A model generated the notes under the pieces. It was given only the letters and a program-made list of their open reading frames with translations, did not search any database and was not told the DNA's origin. A DNA stretch of 64,000 nt, from NCBI GenBank assembly GCA_028710565.1, contig JAQTTV010000002.1, forward strand, positions 62,001 to 126,000, written 5' to 3'. Positions 1 through 8,374 of the stretch are shown here, one piece after another. How positions within the stretch are numbered: the first letter of the stretch is position 1; each line of letters opens with the position of its first letter. The position numbers were made by a program, and so were the translations under genes. This DNA is from Gallionella sp. Its GTDB lineage: Bacteria > Pseudomonadota > Gammaproteobacteria > Burkholderiales > Gallionellaceae.

Positions 1-524
1 ATTTCTTTATGATGCAACACGGGTCCAGCAATTAAGTGCGGGAAATAGGTGACAAACAGCACGTAATGAACAAAGTTGTACTCTTTGACTTTGCCTTGAT
101 AGGTATCGACCAAAAAGGCAATTTGGGTGAAGGTGAAGAAGGAAATGCCCAGTGGCAGAATAATGTCGCCCAACGACAAATTCCCGCCCGTTAAACTGTT
201 CGCGCTGGTTAAAAAGAAGTTGGCATATTTGTAATAGCACAGCAGCGCGAGGTTGGCAGCAATAGCGAACACTAACACCTGTTTCTTGCGACTTAATGCG
301 CCTTGCACACCCGCCTTGGCAATCCACGTTCCAAAGGCGTAATTGCACACGATAGAACCCAGCAATAAACCGACGTAAGCATGGTTCCAATAACCGTAAA
401 AAAATAACGAAGCCGCCGCCAACCACCCCGCCGCCCACGCCTGATTGAGCCGTGCCAATTGGAAAAACCCCAACAGCACCAGTGGCAGATAAAGAAAAAT
501 AAAACCGTATGAGTTAAATAGCAT
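1..524 (-). CDS. MBOAT-family membrane O-acyltransferase, 3' part cut off by window edge
   Basis: Reading the minus strand from the ATG at 524 gives an open frame to the window edge (about 174 residues). It is very hydrophobic from the first residue (MLFNSYGFIFLYLPLVLLGF) and carries the block GISFFTFTQIAFLVD followed by HLIAGPVLHHKE. These are the N-terminal signatures of the AlgI/DltB MBOAT family, which transfers acyl groups to extracellular polysaccharides at the inner membrane. The catalytic His region lies outside the window. It sits 30 bases downstream of the GT4 gene on the same strand, which fits O-acetylation of the LPS or another surface glycan. The family assignment is firm; the substrate is inference. 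Confidence 0.85.
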   Translation of the reverse strand, partial: MLFNSYGFIFLYLPLVLLGFFQLARLNQAWAAGWLAAASLFFYGYWNHAYVGLLLGSIVCNYAFGTWIAKAGVQGALSRKKQVLVFAIAANLALLCYYKYANFFLTSANSLTGGNLSLGDIILPLGISFFTFTQIAFLVDTYQGKVKEYNFVHYVLFVTYFPHLIAGPVLHHKE

Positions 525-554
525 GATGAGTGAATCAAACTTTTATAGGAACAA

Positions 555-1607
555 TCACACCGACATGTCCGCAATGTCTGCATAAACAGCTTGGTATTCC
601 CGTGCCATATCTTGCCAACTACGCACAAAAGGGTACACGGGTGTAGTGCGATTGAGTTGGTATTGCAAAGCCGCAACCCAATCAGCAATCGGCGCGCTCA
701 ATGGTAATACCGCCCCAATGTCAGCACTCACTTGCGCCGCTGCGCCACATTGATCAGAGATCACCACGGGGATGCCTGTCGCCATGGATTCGCTGATGAC
801 CATGCCATAAGGTTCCGCTTTGGCAGGGTGCAGCAATACGTCGATGGATTGAAAATGCGCAGCATCCGTGCGCCAACCTAACAATTTGTACCCGCCGTCC
901 CAATCCGCAAACAAATGTTTGATTTCCGCTTCATCTGCGCCCACCACCCAAAATTCCAAGTCTGGGCGTTGCTGGCGCAGTTGTGACACGATTTCGACTG
1001 CCAAAGGCAATCCTTTACGTTGCCATTCTTTGCCCACAAATCCGATGATACCGCCTTGTTTGGGTATCGTTTTAGGTAGGCGTGGCATCACATTAGCCGC
1101 TACGCCAGGCACGATGGGCGCGGTCAATTTATGGGCGTATTCAGGATAGTAATGGGCTAGCTGACGAGCAATGATTTCGGAATTGGGGACGATACGCTGT
1201 GCCACACATAGCTCCCGTCGTTCCATATACAGCTGCATCACCACGCGCAGCGATAACATTTTCCACCAAGGTTTGTCATGCACGGTCGCGAAAGGAGGAC
1301 CATGAAAAGTCGTTACTTGATGCATATTGACACGTTCATGGCTGTGAATCAGACAATCCCCTTGCGGATGGGCGCGCAACCATTTTGCCACCCGCCGCCC
1401 GAAACGCCAGTAATACAACCAACGCGGGCGATAGACCATTTCACCTGTTTCATACACGGCAATGCCTTGCGGTTTTTCTGCGCGACAGACTTCGCATATC
1501 ACGATGACTTCATGCCCTAGCTTGCGCAATTCGTGGGTCAACTCCCACACATATCGTTCCATGCCGCCGACAGGGCCGTAGCGGCGTACCACTTGGATAA
1601 TTTTCAT
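555..1607 (-). CDS. Glycosyltransferase family 4 (WaaG-like)
   Basis: 350 residues, two-domain GT-B fold. The N-terminus MKIIQVVRRYGPVGGMERYVWEL has the Gly-rich acceptor loop with GGMERY typical of GT4 enzymes. The C-terminal half carries the nucleotide-sugar E-x7-E motif within HPAKAEPYGMVISESMATG. GT4 retaining enzymes transfer sugars from NDP-sugars in the cytoplasm; next to a WaaL-like ligase this is probably an LPS core or O-chain sugar transferase. The start overlaps the end of the upstream GT2 gene by four bases (1604-1607), indicating translational coupling. Donor and acceptor cannot be told from sequence. Confidence 0.85.
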   Translation of the reverse strand: MKIIQVVRRYGPVGGMERYVWELTHELRKLGHEVIVICEVCRAEKPQGIAVYETGEMVYRPRWLYYWRFGRRVAKWLRAHPQGDCLIHSHERVNMHQVTTFHGPPFATVHDKPWWKMLSLRVVMQLYMERRELCVAQRIVPNSEIIARQLAHYYPEYAHKLTAPIVPGVAANVMPRLPKTIPKQGGIIGFVGKEWQRKGLPLAVEIVSQLRQQRPDLEFWVVGADEAEIKHLFADWDGGYKLLGWRTDAAHFQSIDVLLHPAKAEPYGMVISESMATGIPVVISDQCGAAAQVSADIGAVLPLSAPIADWVAALQYQLNRTTPVYPFVRSWQDMAREYQAVYADIADMSV

Positions 1608-2356
1608 CGCCGTGCCTTTTCGTTTAATAACATCAGCTTTAAATAGCGGTAATACGTTTCTTCCGCGTTAGACACCGAGACCATAAACCCTTGCCGCCCA
1701 TCCAGAAATCCCATGCGTAAACAATAGGTTCTAAAAAATGCCCACACCCCACGCAGCACCGCACCTGTTAGCGAGGCGGACTTACCTTGTTGGAATTTCA
1801 TTTGTGCGGCGGCGGTGGAGTACGCGTTGTTTTTGTCCAAAACTTGTTCAAAATTATCGTAGGAATAATGTAGCAACTCACCTGACAACATGCCTGTTTT
1901 GCCGTTGAAGACAATCGTTTCGTGTACCAAGGCATCGCTAAAGCGCGCTTCACCGCGTTGGAATAATCGCACGATGTGATCGGGATACCAGCCTGAATGG
2001 CGCATAAATCGCCCGCAATAATTGGATAAGCGCGACACGCGGTAGGCGGGGAATTGTGCTTGCGTCATGGCGGCTTGAATGGCGGCGCGTAGCTCAGGCG
2101 TGACGCGTTCATCCGCGTCTATCGAGAATACCCAGTCTTGGGTGGCATAGCTTAAGGCGCGATTTTTTTGGATACCAAAGCCTTGCCAATCATGCACATA
2201 GACTTTCGCACCTCGCGCTTGGCAACGCGAGACCGTGTCGTCGGTGCTGCCCGAATCGATCACGATAATTTCATCCGCCCACGCCACCGACTCCAAACAC
2301 GCGTCGATATTGGCGGCTTCATTTTTGGTAATCAGAATAATGGACAGGCTAGTCAT
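1604..2356 (-). CDS. Glycosyltransferase family 2 (WaaE/KdtX-like LPS core glucosyltransferase)
   Basis: About 250 residues. The N-terminus SLSIILITKNEAANIDACLES followed by DEIIVIDSGSTDDT and the metal-binding segment SIDADERVTPEL is diagnostic for GT2 inverting enzymes of the WaaE (LPS beta-1,4-glucosyltransferase) type. The frame can be extended to a TTG at 2371, but the ATG at 2356 starts directly before the conserved MTSLSIILITK and overlaps the upstream ligase gene by only eight bases, so I prefer it. It sits between a ligase and a GT4 in a tight minus-strand run, consistent with LPS core assembly. Confidence 0.85.
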   Translation of the reverse strand: MTSLSIILITKNEAANIDACLESVAWADEIIVIDSGSTDDTVSRCQARGAKVYVHDWQGFGIQKNRALSYATQDWVFSIDADERVTPELRAAIQAAMTQAQFPAYRVSRLSNYCGRFMRHSGWYPDHIVRLFQRGEARFSDALVHETIVFNGKTGMLSGELLHYSYDNFEQVLDKNNAYSTAAAQMKFQQGKSASLTGAVLRGVWAFFRTYCLRMGFLDGRQGFMVSVSNAEETYYRYLKLMLLNEKARR

Positions 2357-3587
2357 GGCGGGTGTCGGCAAAAAGCAGCGCGGTCAGCCACGCGAAAAAC
2401 AAGCCATCGGCATGATCCAATAGCGCGGAGTTAAATGCGCAATTGACCATATACGCCAAGACCAACCCGCGTGCGGCATCTTGGGCATAAGGCGTGGCTA
2501 AACGTGGTGCGCATCGCCATTGGGTGTAAAACAAATATAGCAACAACAGCCCCCCCGCCAAGCCAATTTGTGCCGTCACCATCAAGTATTCGTTGTGTGG
2601 ATTGAAGGTTTTTTTCACGACGCTAGCATGAGTTTGTTGAAAATAAGCCGCCGCCAACCCACCTGTGCCCACGCCCAAGAGCGGATGTTGTTGGATCACT
2701 TGCAGGGTGTAGTAATAAAAATCTAGCCGCTCACCTGTAGAAGTACCTGCCCCGTGATTGGGTTGCCAGGCTTGATATTCCGAAGCCACTGCGCTGACAC
2801 GTTCATTTAAACGCGGGGACAATTGCAATGCCAGCACGATGACTGCCGCCATGCCAACCACAATCATCATGGCTTGCCGAATGCCCCATGTTTTGCCACG
2901 CCGTTGGGCATAATGTGCAGAGGTCGTCCACGCCAACCAACCCAGCAACGTGAATAGTATCAAATAGCCCGTGCGACCTATCACCATAAACAACACGTTG
3001 AACAATGCTAATCCCACGAAGCCCGCCCAAGCCCAACGCAGTTTGTTGGACACGGCTTCCCGCGCATTGAGCAAGGCTAAGAAAATCGCCATCGCCATCA
3101 TATTGTTTTGCGTGATGTGGCTATGGAAAATGACGGGATTGTCTGGTGAGGCTAAGTCGGTCATCCATTGTTGGATGGGCAGCAACTTTAACCCGACCAA
3201 ATAGGACAATAGCAAAATCAGCCCGCTTGCCGCGAAGAAGGCGCGTTGCGCCCAACGACGGGCGACTTCACCCGACAACATCAGCATAAACAAGGGGATA
3301 AACGCGAGGTCGATGTATTTGCCAAGGATGCCCATTGCCTCACGCCACGGTGTTGCACCGTAGAGCGTGCCTAACCACAACGCGCCAAATAATAGCCACG
3401 CGGCTTGCGCGACAGGCTGGCTTTTGACAGTTTGCCAAATCGCGCGTGCATAAAACAATCCGCCTAACAAGGTTGCCGCCAACAGTACATTGCTAAGTGC
3501 GGTAGAAATAGGCACGGCAAGCCCGATTAGGGCAGTACTTGCCCATAACCATGCAGAACGCGGCGGGGTAAGGCTGGCAGTAAACAT
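2349..3587 (-). CDS. waaL: O-antigen ligase family membrane protein (WaaL-like)
   Basis: 412 residues with about ten to twelve hydrophobic segments. The Wzy_C/O-antigen-ligase pattern is visible: a long periplasmic loop around residues 260-320 containing GAGTSTGERLDFYYYTLQVIQQHPLLGVGTGGLAAAY and then NPHNEYLMVTAQIGLAGGLLLL. The HNEY motif and the nearby Arg are the usual catalytic-loop features. The family joins undecaprenyl-linked O-chain to lipid A-core in the periplasm. The long ABC-type O-antigen locus at 11.5-23.9 kb could supply the substrate. Wzy polymerases share this domain, but a Wzm/Wzt system needs no Wzy, so ligase is the better call. Confidence 0.82.
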   Translation of the reverse strand: MFTASLTPPRSAWLWASTALIGLAVPISTALSNVLLAATLLGGLFYARAIWQTVKSQPVAQAAWLLFGALWLGTLYGATPWREAMGILGKYIDLAFIPLFMLMLSGEVARRWAQRAFFAASGLILLLSYLVGLKLLPIQQWMTDLASPDNPVIFHSHITQNNMMAMAIFLALLNAREAVSNKLRWAWAGFVGLALFNVLFMVIGRTGYLILFTLLGWLAWTTSAHYAQRRGKTWGIRQAMMIVVGMAAVIVLALQLSPRLNERVSAVASEYQAWQPNHGAGTSTGERLDFYYYTLQVIQQHPLLGVGTGGLAAAYFQQTHASVVKKTFNPHNEYLMVTAQIGLAGGLLLLYLFYTQWRCAPRLATPYAQDAARGLVLAYMVNCAFNSALLDHADGLFFAWLTALLFADTRHD

Positions 3588-4054
3588 TAAGGTAGTACGG
3601 GAGCGGCAACGGGTGCTGACGCAGCAACTTCGTCCAATGCTTCGATCCGCGCCGTGTTGCCTTTGCGGATGACTTTGACGCGTTGCCCGACTTTAAAAGC
3701 ATCAGGTTGCCTAGGCTGCATGGCGTACACGCTTTGCTCGTATTCTTCTAGTTTGACCCAGATTTCCAAACCAGGCTTGGTGGCAATACCTGCTTCACGC
3801 CCCGCTGTGCCGCCAATCACGCCACCCAAGATCATGCCGACAAATGCGCCGCGTCCCACGCCACCGCTCGCCCCACCCACTTGCCCAAATACCTGCCCCG
3901 CCGCTGCCCCGCCCTGGCTACTGGCATCTAGGGTAATCGGTTTCAGGCTTTCAATGATGCCAAAATTGATTTTTGCCACCGTGTTTTGGGTAGGCGAATT
4001 GGCGCACGCGGTCAATAACAGTGCGGCGAGGAAAATAAAGGAACGTGTCAACAT
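3587..4054 (-). CDS. Glycine-zipper outer-membrane lipoprotein (SlyB/Pcp-like)
   Basis: 155 residues from the ATG at 4054. This start gives a clean lipoprotein signal: MLTRSFIFLAALLLTACANS with lipobox LTAC. A longer frame to 4177 only reads through the palindromic repeat at 4111-4213 and is rejected. The middle is a glycine zipper (GGASGGVGRGAFVGMILGG, continuing VIGGTAGREAG), the 2TM segment of SlyB-type lipoproteins. A C-terminal small beta domain follows (EIWVKLEEYEQSVYAMQ ... VGQRVKVIRKGNTARIEAL). SlyB family members reside in the outer membrane and are linked to envelope stress; the exact role is unknown. The stop overlaps the waaL start by one base. Confidence 0.8.
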   Translation of the reverse strand: MLTRSFIFLAALLLTACANSPTQNTVAKINFGIIESLKPITLDASSQGGAAAGQVFGQVGGASGGVGRGAFVGMILGGVIGGTAGREAGIATKPGLEIWVKLEEYEQSVYAMQPRQPDAFKVGQRVKVIRKGNTARIEALDEVAASAPVAAPVLP

Positions 4055-4110
4055 GCGATGATAATCACTTATTTTAGGTATGTGGAACGGGTCGGATTTC
4101 AGCCCGACAT

Positions 4111-4213
4111 TCCCTCCCCCTAGCAGGGGGAGGGTTAGGGTGGGGGTTGAAATCGTCGCACGGATGCAAACTTTCAACCCCCATCCCAGCCTTCCCCCTG
4201 CTAGGGGGAAGGA
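4111..4213. repeat. Palindromic C/G-tract repeat element (REP/MITE-like)
   Basis: Two hairpins, CCCTCCCCC-tagca-GGGGGAGGG (4112-4134) and CCTTCCCCC-tgcta-GGGGGAAGG (about 4190-4212), are joined by a longer inverted pair, GGGTGGGGGTTGAAA with TTTCAACCCCCATCCC. The whole lies between the PfkB kinase stop and the glycine-zipper lipoprotein start. It resembles in composition the palindrome inserted in cysS at about 29047-29150. It could fold in RNA on either strand. Confidence 0.7.
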
Positions 4214-4224
4214 GTCGTGAGTTT

Positions 4225-5163
4225 TTACAGCGGCACGGCAAAACCGAAATTTTGCAGGAATTGCGCCTTGATGTCTTCAATACTTGGCGCGTGATTTTGA
4301 CCGCCGAGGCTGGCGATTTTGATCGTGCCCATCAAAGATGCCAAACGCCCTGTGGTTTCCCAATCCCAGCCTTGTTGAATGCCGTACAACAAGCCTGCGC
4401 GATACGCATCACCGCAACCTGTGGGATCGAGCACTGCTGCCGCTTTGGCGCATGGAATGATAATTTCTTTGCCGTCGGCATAAATGGTCGAACCTTCGCC
4501 GCCACGTGTGACGATCAAAGCGCGCAAACCTTGCGCCAATTCATTCAGTGTTTTGCCTGTTTTGTCTTGCAACAACTGGGCTTCGTAATCATTGACCGTT
4601 ACGTAATCCGCTAAATGGACGAAATTCAACAAGTCTTCGCCGCCAAACATCGGCATCCCTTGACCTGGGTCAAACACCCAAGCAATCCCCGCATCGCGGA
4701 ATTGCTGCGCGTGCTCGATCATGCCTGTGCGACCATCGGGTGAAATAATCCCTAAACTCACATTTGGCGCATCGCTGACGCGATTTTGTTCGGAAAAGCT
4801 CATCGCGCCAGGGTGAAAAGCGGTGATTTGGTTATCGTCCAAATCAGTAGTGATAAACGCTTGCCCCGTGTAGCTATTGGGAATGGTTTTGATATGCGCT
4901 TGCGACAAGCCCAGCTTGTCTAAGCGTGCGGCGTAAGGCGCGAAATCGTCGCCCACCGTCGCCATAATTTGTGGCTTACCGCCCAATAATTGCAAGTTGT
5001 ACGCGATATTGCCCGCACAACCGCCGAATTCCCGACGCATTTCAGGCACTAAAAATGCCACGTTTAGAATATGAATTTTCTCAGGCAAGATGTGATTTTT
5101 AAACTGATCCTGAAACACCATGATGGTGTCGTACGCCATCGAACCGCAAATTAAGGTGTGCAT
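4225..5163 (-). CDS. PfkB-family carbohydrate/nucleoside kinase (adenosine-kinase-like)
   Basis: 312 residues. The N-terminus MHTLICGSMAYDTIMVF, the internal GGCAGNIAYNLQLLGG (first PfkB signature) and the C-terminal DPTGCGDAYRAGLLYG (second signature, with the catalytic Asp of the G-x-G-D anion hole) define a PfkB/ribokinase fold. Length and the GCAGNIAYN variant resemble adenosine kinase-like members found in beta- and gammaproteobacteria. It phosphorylates a sugar or nucleoside with ATP in the cytoplasm; substrate not determined. It is the first gene of the minus-strand run that continues to position 1, and is divergent from nrdA across a 346-base gap. Confidence 0.85.
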   Translation of the reverse strand: MHTLICGSMAYDTIMVFQDQFKNHILPEKIHILNVAFLVPEMRREFGGCAGNIAYNLQLLGGKPQIMATVGDDFAPYAARLDKLGLSQAHIKTIPNSYTGQAFITTDLDDNQITAFHPGAMSFSEQNRVSDAPNVSLGIISPDGRTGMIEHAQQFRDAGIAWVFDPGQGMPMFGGEDLLNFVHLADYVTVNDYEAQLLQDKTGKTLNELAQGLRALIVTRGGEGSTIYADGKEIIIPCAKAAAVLDPTGCGDAYRAGLLYGIQQGWDWETTGRLASLMGTIKIASLGGQNHAPSIEDIKAQFLQNFGFAVPL

Positions 5164-5509
5164 CGCAACATCCTAGCTAAAATGAAAGGCGCGAATTGTA
5201 TCATTGACTGCATGGCGCATCGCCCCGCTTAATGCAAAGTCATATCGGCTACACAGCCCGTACTGCCTCGTTTTGGCAGAATAGGCATGGGCAAACCACC
5301 CCGCAAATGAGATTTTCCCCACCGCCCTGCACTCGAAAATCTACCCTGATGCAGGGCAAAATATGGCAGAATGCGCAGCCTTTTTGTGATGGCGCAACGC
5401 GCGCGCCAAAGCTTCATCCCCCCTTTTTAAATACCTTAAAGCCACTCGTTTCCGTGAGTGGTTTTGTAATTTATACAGACTAACCTTTTGATTTTTTAAG
5501 GATCTATTT
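5164..5509. promoter_or_regulatory. Intergenic region between the divergent PfkB kinase and nrdA genes
   Basis: No convincing gene. It contains an 8-bp inverted repeat GCCCTGCA (5324-5331) / TGCAGGGC (5350-5357), and a strong hairpin just before nrdA (listed separately). An AT-rich stretch precedes a Shine-Dalgarno-like AAGGA 7-8 bases before the nrdA ATG. I looked for paired NrdR boxes and did not find a clear pair. Confidence 0.4.
5438..5465 (+). terminator. Hairpin in the nrdA leader (terminator/attenuator-like)
   Basis: AAAGCCACTC (5438-5447) pairs with GAGTGGTTTT (5456-5465) around an 8-base loop: ten pairs with one G-T wobble, ending in a T run. It lies 45 bases before the nrdA start on the same strand, so it either ends an upstream transcript or conditions readthrough into nrdA. 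Confidence 0.5.
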
Positions 5510-8317
5510 ATGCTACACACCGCACCCTATTCCGACTCTCCTGCCCAAGAGGCGGCTAAACGCTACGACCAACACAAGGTAATACGTCGTAATGGCGATG
5601 TCGTAGGGTTTGAGCCTTCCAAAATCGCCATCGCCTTGAGCAAGGCGTTTATCGCGGTGAAAGGCGAGCAGGGTGCGGCTTCGGCGCGGGTGCGCGAGGC
5701 GGTGGAAAAACTGACGCAGGGCGTGGTGTATGCCCTGATGCGCAGCCGTCCTGAAGGCGGGACGTTCCACATTGAGGACATTCAAGACATGGTGGAATTG
5801 GGCTTGATGCGTTCGGGGGAACACGATGTGGTGCGGGCGTATATTTTGTACCGCGAAGCACACGCGCTGACCCGAGCAGCCGCCACCCATCATCTGGATC
5901 ACACCATCAATGTGGTCGAATTGAACGGCAGCACGCAACCATTGAACCTGACTTTGCTGACGGCAGCGGTGCAAGATGCGTGCGTGGGCTTAGGCGAGGT
6001 GGTCGAAGCGGACACCGTGATTAAGCTGACCGTGAAAGATTTGTACGACGGCGTGTCGCGCAAAGAAGTGAACAAATGCCTGATTATGGCGGCGCGTTCG
6101 CTGATTGAAAAAGAACCTGCGTACAACTTTGTGACCGCACGTTTGTTGTTGAATAATTTCTGTAGCGACGTATTGGGCGAACCGATTATTCAAGCCGAAA
6201 TGGCGACGCGCTACGCGGCATATTTCCCGCAATTTATCGCGCAAGCCATAGCAGCAGAATTATTGGACGAACGCTTGGCGGAATTCGATTTGGCGCGTTT
6301 AGGCGCGGCTTTAGACGCTTCCCGCGATTTGCAATTCGGCTATTTGGGCTTGCAAACCTTGTATGACCGCTATTTCCTGCATATCAATGAAAAACGTATC
6401 GAATTACCACAAGCCTTCTTTATGCGCGTGGCGATGGGCTTGGCGTTAAACGAAGACGACCGCGAAGCACGAGCAATTGAATTTTACCAATTGCTGTCCA
6501 GCTTTGACTTTATGAGTTCCACGCCGACGCTGTTCAACTCAGGTTCGCGCCGTTCGCAATTGTCTTCATGCTATCTGACCACCGTGTCCGATGACTTGGA
6601 GGGCATCTACGATGCAATTAAAGAAAACGCGCTGTTGTCGAAATTTGCAGGCGGCTTGGGCAATGACTGGACGCCTGTACGTGCCATGGGTGCGCGCATC
6701 AAAGGCACAAACGGGCAATCGCAAGGCGTGGTGCCATTTTTGAAAGTGGTCAATGACACGGCGGTCGCCGTGAATCAAGGCGGCAAGCGCAAAGGTGCGG
6801 TGTGCGCGTATTTGGAAACGTGGCACATGGACATCGAGGAGTTCCTCGATTTGCGTAAGAACACGGGCGATGATCGCCGCCGCACGCATGACATGAATAC
6901 CTCGAACTGGATTCCTGACTTGTTTATGAAGCGCGTGATGGAAGGCGCGGAATGGACGTTGTTCTCGCCGAATGAAGTGCCTGATTTGCATGATTTATTT
7001 GGTATCGCGTTTGAAACGGCTTATGTCGAATACGAAGCAAAAGCTGCGCGTGGTGAAATCAAGCTGTTCAAAAAACTGCCCGCCGCGAGTTTGTGGCGCA
7101 AGATGTTGACCATGTTGTTTGAAACGGGTCATCCTTGGGTGACGTTCAAAGATCCGTGCAACATTCGCTCTCCGCAACAACATGTCGGCGTGGTGCATAG
7201 CTCCAATTTGTGTACCGAAATCACGCTGAACACCAACGAAGACGAAATCGCGGTGTGCAACTTGGGTTCCGTCAATTTGGCGGCGCATTTGTATCCTGAA
7301 GGACACGAAAAATTCGGCGAACTCAACCACGAAAAACTGCGCCGCACCATCACCACCGCGATGCGCATGTTGGACAACGTGATCGACATCAACTACTACG
7401 CCGTGGATAAAGCCCGCAACGCCAATATGCGCCACCGTCCCGTTGGGCTGGGCATCATGGGCTTCCAAGATTGTTTGCACACCCTGCGCATTCCTTACGC
7501 GTCTGAAGCGGCAGTGGAATTCGCGGATCGCTCGATGGAGGCGGTGTGTTATTACGCCTACTGGGCATCCAGTGTGTTGGCGGAACAGCGCGGCGTGTAC
7601 AGCACGTTTGACGGCAGCTTGTGGAGCAAAGGCATTTTGCCGCAAGATTCGTTGGAACTGTTGTACCAACAACGTGGCGGCTATTTGGAAGTCGATTTGT
7701 CCTATAGCATGGACTGGGATGTGCTGCGTGAACGCATCAAAACCCACGGCATGCGCAACTCCAATTGCATCGCGATTGCGCCTACCGCGACTATTTCCAA
7801 CATCATCGGCGTATCGGCGTGTATTGAACCGACTTACCAAAACATCTTCGTCAAATCGAACTTGTCGGGCGAATTCACGGTCATCAACGACTATTTGGTC
7901 AATGATCTGAAGCGTTTGGGATTGTGGGACGAAGTGATGATTGCCGATTTGAAATACTTCGACGGCACGTTGGCGAAAATTGATCGTATTCCGAACGAAT
8001 TGCGCGCCCTCTACGCCACGGCATTTGAAGTCGAACCAGGCTGGCTGATCGAAGCCGCTTCGCGTCGTCAAAAATGGATAGATCAAGCGCAATCTTTGAA
8101 TATCTACATGTCGGGTGTGTCAGGTCGCAAGTTGGACGAAACCTACAAATTAGCTTGGCTGCGCGGACTGAAAACTACGTATTACTTGCGCACACTGGGA
8201 GCAACCTCGGCAGAAAAATCCACGGGGGCGGCTGGCGCGCTGAATGCCGTGTCGGTAGGTGAACCCACCGCCCAATTCTGCTCGATTGATAATCCAGAAT
8301 GCGAGGCTTGTCAGTAA
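5510..8317 (+). CDS. nrdA: Ribonucleoside-diphosphate reductase class Ia, alpha subunit
   Basis: 935 residues; reduces NDPs to dNDPs with NrdB as radical donor. An N-terminal ATP-cone (about residues 20-110, HKVIRRNGDVVGFEPSKI) gives dATP/ATP allostery; residues about 135-225 look like a second, degenerate cone, explaining the length above the E. coli protein (761). Active-site residues are present: Cys354 (SSCYL), the N-L-C568-T-E motif, Cys583 (VCNLGSVNL), and the C-terminal shuttle pair C931-x-x-C934. The start at the ATG has AAGGA upstream. Its partner nrdB is displaced about 1.9 kb downstream by an unrelated gene. Confidence 0.97.
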   Translation: MLHTAPYSDSPAQEAAKRYDQHKVIRRNGDVVGFEPSKIAIALSKAFIAVKGEQGAASARVREAVEKLTQGVVYALMRSRPEGGTFHIEDIQDMVELGLMRSGEHDVVRAYILYREAHALTRAAATHHLDHTINVVELNGSTQPLNLTLLTAAVQDACVGLGEVVEADTVIKLTVKDLYDGVSRKEVNKCLIMAARSLIEKEPAYNFVTARLLLNNFCSDVLGEPIIQAEMATRYAAYFPQFIAQAIAAELLDERLAEFDLARLGAALDASRDLQFGYLGLQTLYDRYFLHINEKRIELPQAFFMRVAMGLALNEDDREARAIEFYQLLSSFDFMSSTPTLFNSGSRRSQLSSCYLTTVSDDLEGIYDAIKENALLSKFAGGLGNDWTPVRAMGARIKGTNGQSQGVVPFLKVVNDTAVAVNQGGKRKGAVCAYLETWHMDIEEFLDLRKNTGDDRRRTHDMNTSNWIPDLFMKRVMEGAEWTLFSPNEVPDLHDLFGIAFETAYVEYEAKAARGEIKLFKKLPAASLWRKMLTMLFETGHPWVTFKDPCNIRSPQQHVGVVHSSNLCTEITLNTNEDEIAVCNLGSVNLAAHLYPEGHEKFGELNHEKLRRTITTAMRMLDNVIDINYYAVDKARNANMRHRPVGLGIMGFQDCLHTLRIPYASEAAVEFADRSMEAVCYYAYWASSVLAEQRGVYSTFDGSLWSKGILPQDSLELLYQQRGGYLEVDLSYSMDWDVLRERIKTHGMRNSNCIAIAPTATISNIIGVSACIEPTYQNIFVKSNLSGEFTVINDYLVNDLKRLGLWDEVMIADLKYFDGTLAKIDRIPNELRALYATAFEVEPGWLIEAASRRQKWIDQAQSLNIYMSGVSGRKLDETYKLAWLRGLKTTYYLRTLGATSAEKSTGAAGALNAVSVGEPTAQFCSIDNPECEACQ

Positions 8318-8374
8318 ATAACGGAAGTATCGTCTTTCTTCACTGCGTGCATTTTATGGATAACTTTGTTCAAT

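Noticed and set aside
4055-4177. N-terminal extension of the glycine-zipper lipoprotein
   Set aside because: It translates the palindromic repeat and removes the clean lipoprotein signal peptide; the ATG at 4054 is the better start.
5164-5509. Possible NrdR boxes before nrdA
   Set aside because: No pair of sites close to the ACACWATATATWGTGT consensus could be found by eye.
6995-8092. Long minus-strand frame of 365 residues inside nrdA
   Set aside because: Entirely antisense to nrdA, with composition explained by codon bias of the sense strand and no recognisable motifs.
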